Under the pieces are notes generated by a model. It was given only the letters and a program-made list of their open reading frames with translations, was not told where the DNA came from and searched no databases. The translations under genes were made by a program, and so were the position numbers. This document shows positions 25,643 to 33,794 of a stretch of DNA of 37,237 bases, piece by piece (within the stretch, counting starts at the first letter, position 1; each line of letters begins with the position of its first letter). Origin of the DNA: CAZBRS01 sp964494475 (GTDB taxonomy: Bacteria > Myxococcota_A > UBA9042 > CAZBRS01); NCBI GenBank assembly GCA_964494475.1, contig CAZBRS010000057.1, positions 1 through 37,237 of the forward strand, in the 5' to 3' direction.

Positions 25643-28342
25643 ATGCGGTCACGTCTCTGCCTGGTCCTGGTGGCGCTCGTGCTCTCGTTCGCCGCGGCGT
25701 GCGGCTCGTCGGCCACCGGCGGCGGTGACGCACAAGACGACCTGAAGCTCGATTTGCCGCCATGGGACACCGGCCTCGAGACCGACTTCGTCCAGCCGAA
25801 GGACGAAGGGTCCGATCCCGGAGACAAGGACGGCGCGGAGCCCGAGCCCGCCGAGACCCTGGACGCCGAGGTCTGCACGGGCGTCGGCTGCGGCAAGCCC
25901 TTCCTCGCGCCCTGCGACGAAGACGAAGAGTGCCTGTCGACCTACTGCGTGCCCTCCACCTCCGGCAAGGTGTGCACCATCGGCTGCTCGAGCGACGAAG
26001 ACTGCTGGGCCGCCGGTTGGAGCTGCGAGCAGGTGGTCATCCAACCGCCCGATGCCATCTACATCTGCGTGCAGTTGGCCACCACGCTCTGCTACCCCTG
26101 CAACGGCGACGAGGACTGCAAGAGCCCCTTCGCGCCCGCGATGAAGAACTACTGCGTCACGTACGGGCCCACCGGCAGCTACTGCGGCGCCGAGTGCGAG
26201 GCCAGCGAAGACTGCCCCTCCGGCTACTCGTGCCAGGAGGTGCCCGTCACCGGCGGCTCGGCCTTCCAGTGCCTGCCCGACAGCGGCGACTGCCCCTGCA
26301 AGAACGACATCTACGGGAAGGCCGCCCAGTGCTTCTACCAGAACTCGTTCGGCGTGTGCACGGGCGACCGACTGTGCACGGCCGATGGCTGGCAGCCCTG
26401 CACGGCCGACCTGCCCGCCTCCGAAGCCTGCGACAACTTCGACAACGACTGCGACGGCGCCATCGACGAGTTCGAGGACCTGGGCGAGACCACGTGCGGC
26501 GTGGGGCCCTGCAAACACACCATCAAGAACTGCGTGGGAGGCGAGCCCCAGGTCTGCGATCCGACCCTCGGCAAGACCGCCGAAAAGTGCAACGGGGTCG
26601 ACGACGACTGCGACGGCTTCACCGACGAGGAGTGGCCGGCCCTGGGCAAGCCCTGCGACGGACCCGACACCGACGAGTGCGAGAAGGGCTACCTGTCGTG
26701 CAACGAGCTCGGCACCGAGACCGTGTGCGCGGACGACAAGGACAACGAGGACGAGCTCTGCGACAACCAGGACAACGACTGCGACGGCCTCACCGACGAG
26801 ATCGTCAACGCCGACGGGTCCGAGCAGCTGGGCCGGACCACGTGTGGCACGGGGGCCTGCCTGCACACCGTCGACAACTGCGTGGGCGGGACCAAGCCCG
26901 TGTGCAACCCCATGGAGGGCGCAGAGCTCACCGACGACCCGGACCCCGACTTCTACGACAGCGACTGCGATGGGCAGGATGGCACGGCCTCGCTGGCCGT
27001 GTTCGTCGACACGCAGTTCGCGCAGGCCAACGACCAGAACCCGGGCACGCCCGACGCGCCGGTCAAGACCCTGGCTCGCGGCATCCAGCTGGCCCAGATG
27101 CTCGGCAAGCCCCACGTCTACGTATCGAAGGGAAACTACTTCGAGGTCGTGGCGCTGCAGCAGGGCGTCAAGGTGTTCGGCAAGTTCGACCGCGAGACGG
27201 GCTGGACGCGCTCGCACACCAACGTGACGCAGATCCAGGGCGGTACCACGTCCGTCACGTGCGCCGGCGTCACCTCACCCACCACCCTGTCGGGCTTCAG
27301 TGTCCGGGCCCAGTCGAACCCGCAGCCCGGTGGCAGCTCGATCGCGGTCCTGATCAACAACTGCCCGGGCCTGCTGCTCGAAGACCTGACGATCGCGGCC
27401 GGCGACGGTGGCAGCGGCGCCAGCGGCCTGAACGGCAACACGGGGGCCACGGCCGCCAACGGCGAGAAGGGCTCGTCGGGCTGCGAATACGACTGGGAGT
27501 TCCCGTGTCTCATCGGGTGCGGCGAGTGCGACCGACCCGGCGCAGGCAAGGCGGGTCTCAGCCCGTGCGGCCAGCACGGCGGCGCCGGGGGTATCGGTGG
27601 CCAGTCCGACAACGCCGGGGTCACCGGACAGCCGGGCGTCGGTGGAGCCCCCGGCGGCGGCGGCGGCGGCAAGACGGGCGACGGCCAGCCCGGCTCGAAC
27701 GGCGCCACCGGTGGCGCGGGCGGCCCCGGGACCGGCGGCGGCTCCCTGGGCGCCCTCACCGCGGGCGGCTACGTGGTCGCCGGCGGCGGAGACGGCGTGA
27801 ACGGCACGAACGGCGGCGGCGGCGGCGGCGGCGGCTCGGGCGGCGGCGACGACCCCGATCTGTTCAACTGCTGCATGACCTACGGCAGCAGCGGCGGCGG
27901 CGGCGGCGGCGGCGGATGCGGCGGCGAGGGCGGCAAGGGCGGCGGCGGCGGCGGCGCCTCCATCGGCCTGGCGGTCGTGTACGGCGGCCTCACGATGCGC
28001 GACGTGGTGATCAAGCCCGGCAAGGGCGGCAACGGCGGCGCGGGCGGCCTGGGCGGCCTGGGCGGCAACGGCGGCGTGGGCGGCGCGGGCGGCGACAAGG
28101 GCGACGACGACGACCAGGGCCTGGGCGCCAAGGGCGGCAACGGCGGCCCCGGGGGCAAGGGCGGCAACGCGGGTGGCGGCGGCGGCGGCCCCTCCATGGG
28201 CGTGTTCTGCGGCACCAACGTGCTGCTCGACAAGCAAGATGTCACGGTCGATTTCGGCAGCGCGATGCCCGGCATCGGCGGCGCCAGCTCGAACAGTCCC
28301 GGCGCCACCGGCCTCCAGAAGTACTTCCACGATTGCCAGTAG
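25643..28342 (+). CDS. MopE-like Cys/Asp-rich, glycine-rich lipoprotein
   Basis: An 899-aa surface-type protein. A signal peptide ends in lipobox FAAAC (C20). Residues about 75-250 are Cys-rich with repeated EDC.S knots. Four acidic motifs of the MopE/'putative metal-binding' type then follow: CDNFDNDCDGAIDE (from 263), CNGVDDDCDGFTDE (316), CDNQDNDCDGLTDE (373) and a shortened DSDCDGQDG (near 442). Their DxDxDG loops normally bind Ca2+. Residues about 450-590 resemble a right-handed beta-helix/DUF1565-like stretch (PGTPDAPVKTLARGIQLAQ). Residues about 590-850 are a Gly-rich, collagen-like region with runs of six to nine Gly. Such proteins are typical of Myxococcota envelopes; a structural, adhesive or calcium-binding role is inferred. 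The ATG follows GAAGGAAGG. Confidence 0.9.
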   Translation: MRSRLCLVLVALVLSFAAACGSSATGGGDAQDDLKLDLPPWDTGLETDFVQPKDEGSDPGDKDGAEPEPAETLDAEVCTGVGCGKPFLAPCDEDEECLSTYCVPSTSGKVCTIGCSSDEDCWAAGWSCEQVVIQPPDAIYICVQLATTLCYPCNGDEDCKSPFAPAMKNYCVTYGPTGSYCGAECEASEDCPSGYSCQEVPVTGGSAFQCLPDSGDCPCKNDIYGKAAQCFYQNSFGVCTGDRLCTADGWQPCTADLPASEACDNFDNDCDGAIDEFEDLGETTCGVGPCKHTIKNCVGGEPQVCDPTLGKTAEKCNGVDDDCDGFTDEEWPALGKPCDGPDTDECEKGYLSCNELGTETVCADDKDNEDELCDNQDNDCDGLTDEIVNADGSEQLGRTTCGTGACLHTVDNCVGGTKPVCNPMEGAELTDDPDPDFYDSDCDGQDGTASLAVFVDTQFAQANDQNPGTPDAPVKTLARGIQLAQMLGKPHVYVSKGNYFEVVALQQGVKVFGKFDRETGWTRSHTNVTQIQGGTTSVTCAGVTSPTTLSGFSVRAQSNPQPGGSSIAVLINNCPGLLLEDLTIAAGDGGSGASGLNGNTGATAANGEKGSSGCEYDWEFPCLIGCGECDRPGAGKAGLSPCGQHGGAGGIGGQSDNAGVTGQPGVGGAPGGGGGGKTGDGQPGSNGATGGAGGPGTGGGSLGALTAGGYVVAGGGDGVNGTNGGGGGGGGSGGGDDPDLFNCCMTYGSSGGGGGGGGCGGEGGKGGGGGGASIGLAVVYGGLTMRDVVIKPGKGGNGGAGGLGGLGGNGGVGGAGGDKGDDDDQGLGAKGGNGGPGGKGGNAGGGGGGPSMGVFCGTNVLLDKQDVTVDFGSAMPGIGGASSNSPGATGLQKYFHDCQ

Positions 28343-28355
28343 ACCTCACCCCCCA

Positions 28356-28380
28356 CCCCTCTCCATCCCGTGGAGAGGGG
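28356..28380. terminator. Palindromic bidirectional terminator/REP-like element
   Basis: CCCCTCTCC (28356-28364) and GGAGAGGGG (28372-28380) form a perfect 9-bp stem around the 7-base loop ATCCCGT. It sits in the 42-bp gap between two convergent genes, where it could terminate both. There is no long U-tract, so it may act mainly as an mRNA-stabilising or REP-type palindrome; similar C-rich/G-rich palindromes are dispersed in many high-GC genomes. Confidence 0.65.
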
Positions 28381-28384
28381 GGGT

Positions 28385-29263
28385 CTACGACATGAGGTGC
28401 CCGGGGATGGGCAGGTTGTCGCCCATCAGCACGGGACCGACCGGCACGTAGGGCGGCGCGAAGGTGGGGATGGGGCCCTTGCCCATGACCAGCATGACCT
28501 GCTGGCTGGGCAGCCAGATCGTGAAGGCCATGGCCAGCACGGTGGCGATGGCGTCGAAGAGCGCCTCGTGCTGCTTGTCCTTGTCGGGGTCCTTCAACCC
28601 CGAGCCGAGCGCACTGATCATCTCGCTCTTCATGGTGTTCGGCAGCATGATGTCGGTCATCTTGGCCGACACGCAGGCGATGAGCGGCACCGGCACGTTG
28701 GGCATGGGCGGCGCCATGGGCCCCGGGAACGCCGCGAAGGCCGGATACCAGGGCAGCCCCGGCACCATGACCTGGCCCTGCCAGTTCTTGAAGGCCGTCG
28801 ACACCCCCTTGGCCACCGCGTCGCGGAACTTCGCGAAGTTGCCCGTCATGGCCGCGACCGAGGGGGCCGTCTTGATCAGGCTCTCGAGCTCGGGGCCGTC
28901 GAGGCACCCCGGAGTCCCGATGGCCGACACCGCCATGATCTTCAGGTCCTTGAACTTCGCCTGCATCTTCCACATGTTGTGCGCGAACCCGACGGCGTCG
29001 AGGATCTTGTCGTGGAAGTCCTTGAACTGCTTGCCCACGGTGTCGCAGGAGTCCTGGTGATACTTGTGGTTGTTCTGGGGAAAGAACCACGGCGGGATGA
29101 GCTGCGGCACGGCCACGGAGTTCTCCTTGCCGATGCCGTCGTTGTACTGCTTCTCGTCGGGGTCGCCCTTCGGCTGCTTCCAACTGGCTGCCGTGGGCAG
29201 CTTCAGCCGGTTCGAGGCGAACTTGACGTTCCCCAGGATCTTGATGAACGACAGTCCGGGCAT
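28385..29263 (-). CDS. Conserved-looking protein of unknown function
   Basis: A 292-aa protein that I do not recognise. It has no signal peptide. Notable stretches are VPQLIPPWFFPQNNHKYHQD (aromatic/His-rich, about residues 51-70), a helical centre with a G(T)PGCLDGPELESL turn, a Pro/Met-rich segment (FPGPMAPPMPNVPVPL), a hydrophobic helix (FDAIATVLAMAFTIWLP) and a Gly/Pro-rich end VGPVLMGDNLPIPGHLMS. The codon pattern is normal and less repetitive than its neighbours, so it is a real gene. The Pro/Gly end loosely recalls PAAR-like or structural secretion proteins, but this is weak. The ATG at 29263 has GGA eight bases ahead and a good promoter at 29305-29333. It converges on the glycine-rich lipoprotein gene. 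Confidence 0.75.
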   Translation of the reverse strand: MPGLSFIKILGNVKFASNRLKLPTAASWKQPKGDPDEKQYNDGIGKENSVAVPQLIPPWFFPQNNHKYHQDSCDTVGKQFKDFHDKILDAVGFAHNMWKMQAKFKDLKIMAVSAIGTPGCLDGPELESLIKTAPSVAAMTGNFAKFRDAVAKGVSTAFKNWQGQVMVPGLPWYPAFAAFPGPMAPPMPNVPVPLIACVSAKMTDIMLPNTMKSEMISALGSGLKDPDKDKQHEALFDAIATVLAMAFTIWLPSQQVMLVMGKGPIPTFAPPYVPVGPVLMGDNLPIPGHLMS

Positions 29264-29304
29264 CGGCGCGTCCTTTCGGCAGGTGGGCCTGGCCGGGTCT
29301 GGTA

Positions 29305-29333
29305 AGAATACCCAGATGCACGCCGCCCGACAA
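29305..29333 (-). promoter_or_regulatory. Candidate promoter of the 28385-29263 gene
   Basis: On the minus strand TTGTCG (29333-29328) and TATTCT (29310-29305) are 17 bp apart, each about 4/6. Initiation near 29298 gives a leader of about 35 bases. Confidence 0.45.
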
Positions 29334-29398
29334 GGGCGAGGTCCCGTCGGCCCGGTGTCGGCGCTCGGGCTGCGACTCGGGGACACGCGCGTTCCGCT

Positions 29399-29427
29399 TT
29401 GCTCACGCCTGGGCTTTCGGCGATACT
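29399..29427 (+). promoter_or_regulatory. Candidate promoter of the glycosyltransferase/radical SAM pair
   Basis: TTGCTC (29399-29404) and GATACT (29422-29427) are 17 bp apart, a modest sigma70 match at about 3/6 and 4/6. It would give a leader of about 25 bases before the ATG at 29459. Confidence 0.3.
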
Positions 29428-29458
29428 CCGCACGGAACCCTGGCGCTGGGGCAGATCG

Positions 29459-31639
29459 ATGGTGGGACGGAAGGTCGGCGACCCAGGGCGCGCCGCGAGG
29501 CTCGGGCGCCTCGTCGTGGCGCTCGCGCTGGCGGCGCTGGCGCTCACCGGCGACCCACGGTCCTGCCGGGCCGATGGCCCGCCGGCCGCGGCGACCACGA
29601 CGCCCGGCGTCGCGCCCGGTCCCGAGGTCAACCCGGGCGCGGCGCCCCCTCCAGCCTCGAACCAGGTGACCCCGGCCACGACCCCGGACCCGGCGACCCC
29701 CGGCTTCCCGGACGGGAGGGGCCCTCTCCAGAGCCTCGCGGCGAGGCTGCCCGTCCTCGTCTTCCTGCTCTATGCCGTGCTGTTGGGCGGGGCAGCCGTG
29801 CGCTCGACGCGCAAGGAGCCCCTCGTCGCGCTGCTGGCGCTCGGGCTCGCGGGGTTCTCGCTCGCGCTACGATTCCTGGCGGCTCCACGCGTCCCGATGG
29901 TGGGGCAGACCGCCGACCTCGTGCACCTGAACGGCGCCCTCGAATGGCTGGCCGGCACCCCGACGTGGGCTCCCGGTGCGAGCGCGCCCGCCTACACGTC
30001 GCTCCTCTGCAGCGTGCTCGCCGTCGTCGGCGTGTCGTTCGAGGCAGCCTTCGCGACCACGACCGTGCTGGGCGCCCTGCTCGTCCTGCCCGCGTTCGCG
30101 ACGGGACGCCGTCTCGGGGGTTCGGTGTTCGCGGGCTGGCTGGCGGGCCTGGCGGCCGCGGTGCTCCCCCTCGGCGTCATCTATTCGAACGGGGTCAACC
30201 TCGAGATCCCCATGGCCTTCTTCCTGGCCATGGCGCTACAGCACGCGCTGGCCTGGATCGACGAAGAGCGCCCCGCCGACGCGCTGCGGCTGGCCCTCGC
30301 GCTCCTGGTGTTCGCGCAACTACGCCAGGACGCGGTGCTCGAAGTCCCCGCGTTCCTCGCTGGATTGCTCGCCATGGTGATCGCGTCGGGCAAGGCCCGC
30401 GCGCTCCTCGGATCGCCGGGCATCTGGTGCGCCGCGGCCGTCGCGGCGACGCTCGGGCTGCCCTTCCTGCTCCTGACCTCCGGCGGGATCCCCCCCGAGC
30501 ACGCGAGCGAGGTCCACAAGGCGCTCGGGCTCCTGGCGGTGGTCGTGCCCGCCGTGCTGCTCCTCGGCCCCATCGGGCGCTGGATGCGGCCGCGCCTGCA
30601 CGAGCGCCCCGAGGCCTGGGCCGTCGCCGCCGCGAGCCTGGCGCTGTTGGGAGGCCTGCGCGCCGCGTTCGTCCTCTCGGCCGACGGCGCGGTCGTGCTC
30701 GCGCCGCACTGGCCCGCGACCCTGGCCCTCGATCCCGACTGGATCACGGCCCCCGTGTTCACGGCCACGTACGGGTCGCATCGGACCACCTCGCTCGACA
30801 ATCCCTGGGTCTTCCCGCTCCTCTGGCTGGTGCCCGCGTTCGTCGGACTCCTCATGGGTCGACGCTCCCGCGCGAGCCGGGCCGCGCCCGCCGCCGGGCT
30901 GGTGCTGGGCGCGCTCGCGCTCTTCTGGTGGCGCATCGCGACCACGTGCATGGCCAAGTCGGGCGAGCTCATCGCCGACGGCAACCGCTACCTGGTGCCC
31001 ACGTCCGGGTTGTTGGCGCTGCTCGTGGGCGTCGGCGCCGCGCACCTCCTCGAGTTCGTGCCGCGCGTGCGCTGGGCGCGAATCGCCGGAAGGGCGGGTC
31101 TCACGGCCCTGATGCTGTCCCCGCTGGCCACGCACCACCGGGTGCTCACCGACGTGGCGTTCGACCAGCAGCAGCGCTACCAGTTCGTTCGGCGGACGTT
31201 CGCCAACCTGCCCGAGCGCAGCCTGGTGCTGACCCCCGACCACCTGATCTACTCCGAGAGCCCGGGCTCGCCCGACGGCGGCGTGGCGTGGCAGAGCTCG
31301 CGGACACCGTCGCTCTGCAAGGCCTTCCGGGGCGTATTCGGCGAACCCGAGGACTGCAAAGGCCTGCGGGAGTGGGCCGGCGCGGCACCCGTTACGGACC
31401 GCACGCTCCTCGTGTTCCTCGACCTCGACTGCTACCGTACGCGCACCGGCGTGGAGGATCCTCTCTGCGCCCAGCTTCGCGCGCTGCCCGGCCTGGCCCC
31501 CATCGGACGCGAGCGCTTCTCGAACCGGCCCTACGGAAGGTATCCCCTCTCGAACATCGCCGAGGTCGAGATCGCGCTGTTGCGCGTACCGACACACCTC
31601 GTGGACCAGGTCCGCGAGCTCACCCGACGCGCCCAGTGA
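29459..31639 (+). CDS. GT-C fold membrane glycosyltransferase-like protein (GT39/ArnT-like)
   Basis: A 726-aa polytopic membrane protein. An N-terminal hydrophobic segment (LVVALALAALALTG) and a Pro/Ala/Thr-rich linker precede about 10-12 TM helices between roughly residues 95 and 540, then a soluble C-terminal domain of about 190 residues. An acidic residue in the first long periplasmic loop (GQTADLVHLNGALEWLAG) fits the catalytic Asp of GT-C enzymes that use polyprenyl-phosphate sugars, and TYGSHRTTSLDNPW may be another loop motif. Donor and acceptor are unknown. The ATG at 29459 is preceded by GGGG; TTG 29399 would overlap the candidate promoter. The radical SAM gene starts 14 bases after the stop, suggesting an operon. 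Confidence 0.8.
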   Translation: MVGRKVGDPGRAARLGRLVVALALAALALTGDPRSCRADGPPAAATTTPGVAPGPEVNPGAAPPPASNQVTPATTPDPATPGFPDGRGPLQSLAARLPVLVFLLYAVLLGGAAVRSTRKEPLVALLALGLAGFSLALRFLAAPRVPMVGQTADLVHLNGALEWLAGTPTWAPGASAPAYTSLLCSVLAVVGVSFEAAFATTTVLGALLVLPAFATGRRLGGSVFAGWLAGLAAAVLPLGVIYSNGVNLEIPMAFFLAMALQHALAWIDEERPADALRLALALLVFAQLRQDAVLEVPAFLAGLLAMVIASGKARALLGSPGIWCAAAVAATLGLPFLLLTSGGIPPEHASEVHKALGLLAVVVPAVLLLGPIGRWMRPRLHERPEAWAVAAASLALLGGLRAAFVLSADGAVVLAPHWPATLALDPDWITAPVFTATYGSHRTTSLDNPWVFPLLWLVPAFVGLLMGRRSRASRAAPAAGLVLGALALFWWRIATTCMAKSGELIADGNRYLVPTSGLLALLVGVGAAHLLEFVPRVRWARIAGRAGLTALMLSPLATHHRVLTDVAFDQQQRYQFVRRTFANLPERSLVLTPDHLIYSESPGSPDGGVAWQSSRTPSLCKAFRGVFGEPEDCKGLREWAGAAPVTDRTLLVFLDLDCYRTRTGVEDPLCAQLRALPGLAPIGRERFSNRPYGRYPLSNIAEVEIALLRVPTHLVDQVRELTRRAQ

Positions 31640-31653
31640 GCGGCGGGGCGAGC

Positions 31654-32706
31654 ATGCTGCACGTCCTGGTGGGCCCCACCTGCAACAACCACTGCCGCTT
31701 CTGCATGGAGGACGACCGCGCCCGGCGCCAGGTTCACATCGCCGGTCAGACCGACGCCGACGTGCGGCGCATGCTCGCCGACTACGCGGGCCGCGACGAG
31801 GTGCTCTTCACGAGCGGCGAGCCCACGCTGAACCCGCACCTGCCCGAGTACGTGGCCCTGGCGCGCGAGCTCGGCTACCGCACCGTGGCGCTCATCAGCA
31901 ACGGTCGGCGCCTGGCCTACCCGGCCTACCTGGCCACCCTGCTCCGCGCCGGGCTCACCAAGCTGACGATCTCGATCCACGGGCACGAGGCCGCGCTGCA
32001 CGACGGCCTGACGCGCACGAAGGGCTCGTTCGAGCAGACGCGCGCCGCCCTCGAGAACGCCGGCAAGGCCAAGGAACGCCGCTCGCTGGTGCTGACCACG
32101 AGCACGGTCATCACCACGAAGAACCTGCCGCACCTCGAGGCCATCCACGCCTTCCTGGCCGGCTTCGCCATCGACCGGATGGTCTTCAACGTGATGATGG
32201 CCCGCGGGCTGGGCGCCCGGCACTTCGCGCGGCTGATGCCCCCCTACGCCGAGGTCGTCGCCCGATTCCGCGAGCTCGTGAAGGGGCTGCCCCGCGACCA
32301 GGTGCGCCGCCTGGCGCTCATGGACGTGCCTGCCTGCGTGACCGAAGGGCTGCCCGGGGAGGTGCGCGGCGAGATCGAGCCGTACGAGCAGTTCGAGCAC
32401 CTGGGCAGCACCGGCCACCGCGGCAAGGAGGTCGTGCTGGCCGACCAAGCCTGGGAGATGAGCGGCCCCCCCGTCGAGGACCCCGACACCACGAAGCTGC
32501 GCGAAGAGATCCTGACCCCCGGGCTCGCCGCTGACGGGCTCTTCTACCTGGCCAACCGCGACCGCAAAGACGCCTTCGCGCGCGTCAAGCGCGACGCCTG
32601 CGCCACCTGCCGCTACGTCGCCCGCTGCCCGGGGGTGTGGAGCGTCTACGCCGAGCGCCGGGGCTGGGACGAGTTCGTGCCGGTCTCCGGAGACCGCTCT
32701 TCGTAG
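31654..32706 (+). CDS. Radical SAM protein with C-terminal Cys cluster
   Basis: A 350-aa radical SAM enzyme. C10, C14 and C17 (CNNHCRFC) are the CxxxCxxC ligands of the [4Fe-4S] cluster, and LFTSGEPTLNPHL contains the GE SAM-binding motif. Strand/helix units of the partial TIM barrel follow (VALISNGRRLAYPAYLATLL, LTKLTISIHGHEAALHDGLT). The C-terminus has CATCRYVARCPGVW (C316, C319, C325), a SPASM/twitch-like auxiliary-cluster remnant with fewer Cys than full SPASM. Related enzymes modify peptides or install radicals; no precursor peptide gene is visible nearby. GTG 31636 is an alternative start overlapping the upstream gene. The 3' end overlaps the convergent MazG-like gene by 61 bases. Confidence 0.9.
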   Translation: MLHVLVGPTCNNHCRFCMEDDRARRQVHIAGQTDADVRRMLADYAGRDEVLFTSGEPTLNPHLPEYVALARELGYRTVALISNGRRLAYPAYLATLLRAGLTKLTISIHGHEAALHDGLTRTKGSFEQTRAALENAGKAKERRSLVLTTSTVITTKNLPHLEAIHAFLAGFAIDRMVFNVMMARGLGARHFARLMPPYAEVVARFRELVKGLPRDQVRRLALMDVPACVTEGLPGEVRGEIEPYEQFEHLGSTGHRGKEVVLADQAWEMSGPPVEDPDTTKLREEILTPGLAADGLFYLANRDRKDAFARVKRDACATCRYVARCPGVWSVYAERRGWDEFVPVSGDRSS

Positions 32707-33047
32707 GCCGAGTACTTGTGCGCCTTGCCCTTCACGAGGTCGGCCGGGTACTTCTGGCGCACGAGCGCGAGCTTCTCGACCGCCGCCTCCACCGGATCGA
32801 CGCCCAGGCGCTCGCAGAGCTGCAGGAGGCAGAGGACCACGTCGCCGAGCTCGCGGCGCACGTCGGCGCGCGTGTCGGGGGGCAGGGCGTCGCTCTCGGC
32901 CTCGGTGGCCCAGCGGAAGTGCTCGACCAGCTCGCCGACCTCGGCCGTGAGCGCCATCACCAGGTTCTTGGGCGAATGGTACTGCGCCCAGTCGCGCTCG
33001 GACTCGAAGCGCCGGAGCTCGCTCTGCAGGGCCTGGAGTCGATCCAT
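32646..33047 (-). CDS. MazG-like nucleotide pyrophosphohydrolase (dCTPase/RS21-C6 type)
   Basis: A 133-aa all-helical NTP pyrophosphohydrolase. The opening DRLQALQSELRRFESERDWA and HSPKNLVMALTAEVGELVEH are characteristic of the MazG-like/DCTPP1 family. The metal-binding pattern is complete: EVGE (first helix) and ELGDVVLCLLQLC (second helix). Such enzymes hydrolyse dCTP and modified dNTPs to monophosphates as house-cleaning. The C-terminal 17 residues (from ERSPETG) go beyond the usual end and lie over the end of the convergent radical SAM gene. The 5' side directly abuts a 72-bp repeat; no clear Shine-Dalgarno is present. Confidence 0.9.
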   Translation of the reverse strand: MDRLQALQSELRRFESERDWAQYHSPKNLVMALTAEVGELVEHFRWATEAESDALPPDTRADVRRELGDVVLCLLQLCERLGVDPVEAAVEKLALVRQKYPADLVKGKAHKYSAYEERSPETGTNSSQPRRSA

Positions 33048-33051
33048 CGTC

Positions 33052-33123
33052 TGACCGCGGGTGAAGGAACCGCCGGCGACTGTACTACGGAGCCTGGAGC
33101 GGCGTCACGCGCAGGATGAAGCC
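33052..33123. repeat. 72-bp direct repeat, copy A (with gene fragment)
   Basis: This segment matches 35504-35575 at 69 of 72 positions in the same orientation. Bases about 33084-33123, read on the minus strand, encode the last residues GFILRVTPLQAP and the stop of the lipoprotein intact at 35537-37117. Copy A is thus a 3'-end fragment of that gene plus 32 bases of downstream DNA. It begins five bases before the MazG-like start codon. Confidence 0.9.
33084..33123 (-). pseudogene. 3'-terminal fragment of the large lipoprotein gene
   Basis: Twelve sense codons (GFILRVTPLQAP) and a TAG stop, identical in protein sequence to the end of the 526-aa lipoprotein encoded at 35537-37117. The only coding difference is a synonymous change in the penultimate Ala codon. 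Homology stops abruptly at 33123, ten bases before the nucleotidyltransferase stop. It is a relic of duplication or integration. Confidence 0.75.
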
Positions 33124-33133
33124 GACGAGCCGG

Positions 33134-33613
33134 TCAGGCCTTGGTTCGCCGCAGCGCCGCTTCGAGCACGGGCAGTCGAGCCCGGTCCTTCTCTCGCGTC
33201 GAGCGTCGCTTCAACTCGACGAGCTTTTCGAGCGACAGAAGACGTACCGTGCACCCGCGGAAGCGGATGGTCTTCGTGAACGGCAGGAGCGCGTCGAAGT
33301 CGAGGTCGTCCTCGATGCAGCCAAGGATGTCGAGGTCGCCCAGCGTCGATTGGAGGAGTTGGTGCCCGAGCCCCTTGAGCGCTTCGGGACCAGGCACCAG
33401 CCCGGGCCTGCCGCGAGCGAAGGCTCCCAGTGTGCCGAGAACGCCCGTCAAGCGTCGGACGTTCTCCTCATCGCGCTTGGGCACGATGTCGAGATCTATC
33501 GTGACGAGCGGAGCTCCCTGCGCGAAGGCCGCGACGCCGCCGACCACGATGAACTCGACCCCGGCGGCGTCGAGCAACTCGAGCATCTTGCCAGGGTCAA
33601 ATTCGGGCCGCAC
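33134..33613 (-). CDS. Nucleotidyltransferase of DUF6036/AbiEii-like type
   Basis: About 159 aa. GVEFIVVGGVAAFAQGAPLV and then TIDLDIVP give the GG...D.D pattern of the pol-beta-like nucleotidyltransferase superfamily, with metal-binding Asp residues in DLDI. FRGCTVRLLSLEKLVELKRR near the C-terminus is a helix motif shared by DUF6036 and related toxin-like proteins. Such proteins are often toxin halves of two-gene modules that modify tRNA or proteins. Here a small upstream gene overlaps the start by 17 bases. The GTG at 33613 was preferred over ATG 33586 because homologues carry the extra N-terminal residues. It lies in lower-GC DNA between two copies of a direct repeat, consistent with acquisition by transfer. 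Confidence 0.8.
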   Translation of the reverse strand: MRPEFDPGKMLELLDAAGVEFIVVGGVAAFAQGAPLVTIDLDIVPKRDEENVRRLTGVLGTLGAFARGRPGLVPGPEALKGLGHQLLQSTLGDLDILGCIEDDLDFDALLPFTKTIRFRGCTVRLLSLEKLVELKRRSTREKDRARLPVLEAALRRTKA

Positions 33614-33788
33614 GACGCAACTCCAGCAAGGACGACGCCAAGCGCGAGAGCATCTCGATCCGTTCTTCCACGTCGAGGGCCAGGAGTTGCTCCACGAGGG
33701 TCGTGTCGACGCCGGCGTCGTCGATCGTTGCCGAGGGCGGTCCCTCCGCAGAAGAGCGCACGTCGTTGCTTTCGGGATTCGATTCCAT
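33597..33788 (-). CDS. Small protein, probable antitoxin partner
   Basis: A 63-aa acidic, helical protein: a Ser/Asp-rich N-terminus, then VDTTLVEQLLALDVEERIEM and LASSLLELRRAARI, resembling the short helical antitoxins of the ParD/addiction-module type. The family is uncertain. It overlaps the nucleotidyltransferase start. There is no Shine-Dalgarno; instead TATAGT ends six bases before the ATG, which suggests a leaderless mRNA. Antitoxin function is inferred from size, order and overlap with the nucleotidyltransferase. Confidence 0.6.
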   Translation of the reverse strand: MESNPESNDVRSSAEGPPSATIDDAGVDTTLVEQLLALDVEERIEMLSRLASSLLELRRAARI

Positions 33789-33794
33789 GATTCG

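Noticed and set aside
25900..28200. CRISPR-like or tandem DNA repeats in the lipoprotein gene
   Set aside because: The repetition is protein-level (Cys knots, DxDxDG, polyglycine) with simple GGC runs; there are no regular repeat-spacer units.
27275..28330. An Ala/Val-rich minus-strand open frame
   Set aside because: It is the complement of the Gly-rich GGC runs of the lipoprotein gene; no start site or domain supports it.
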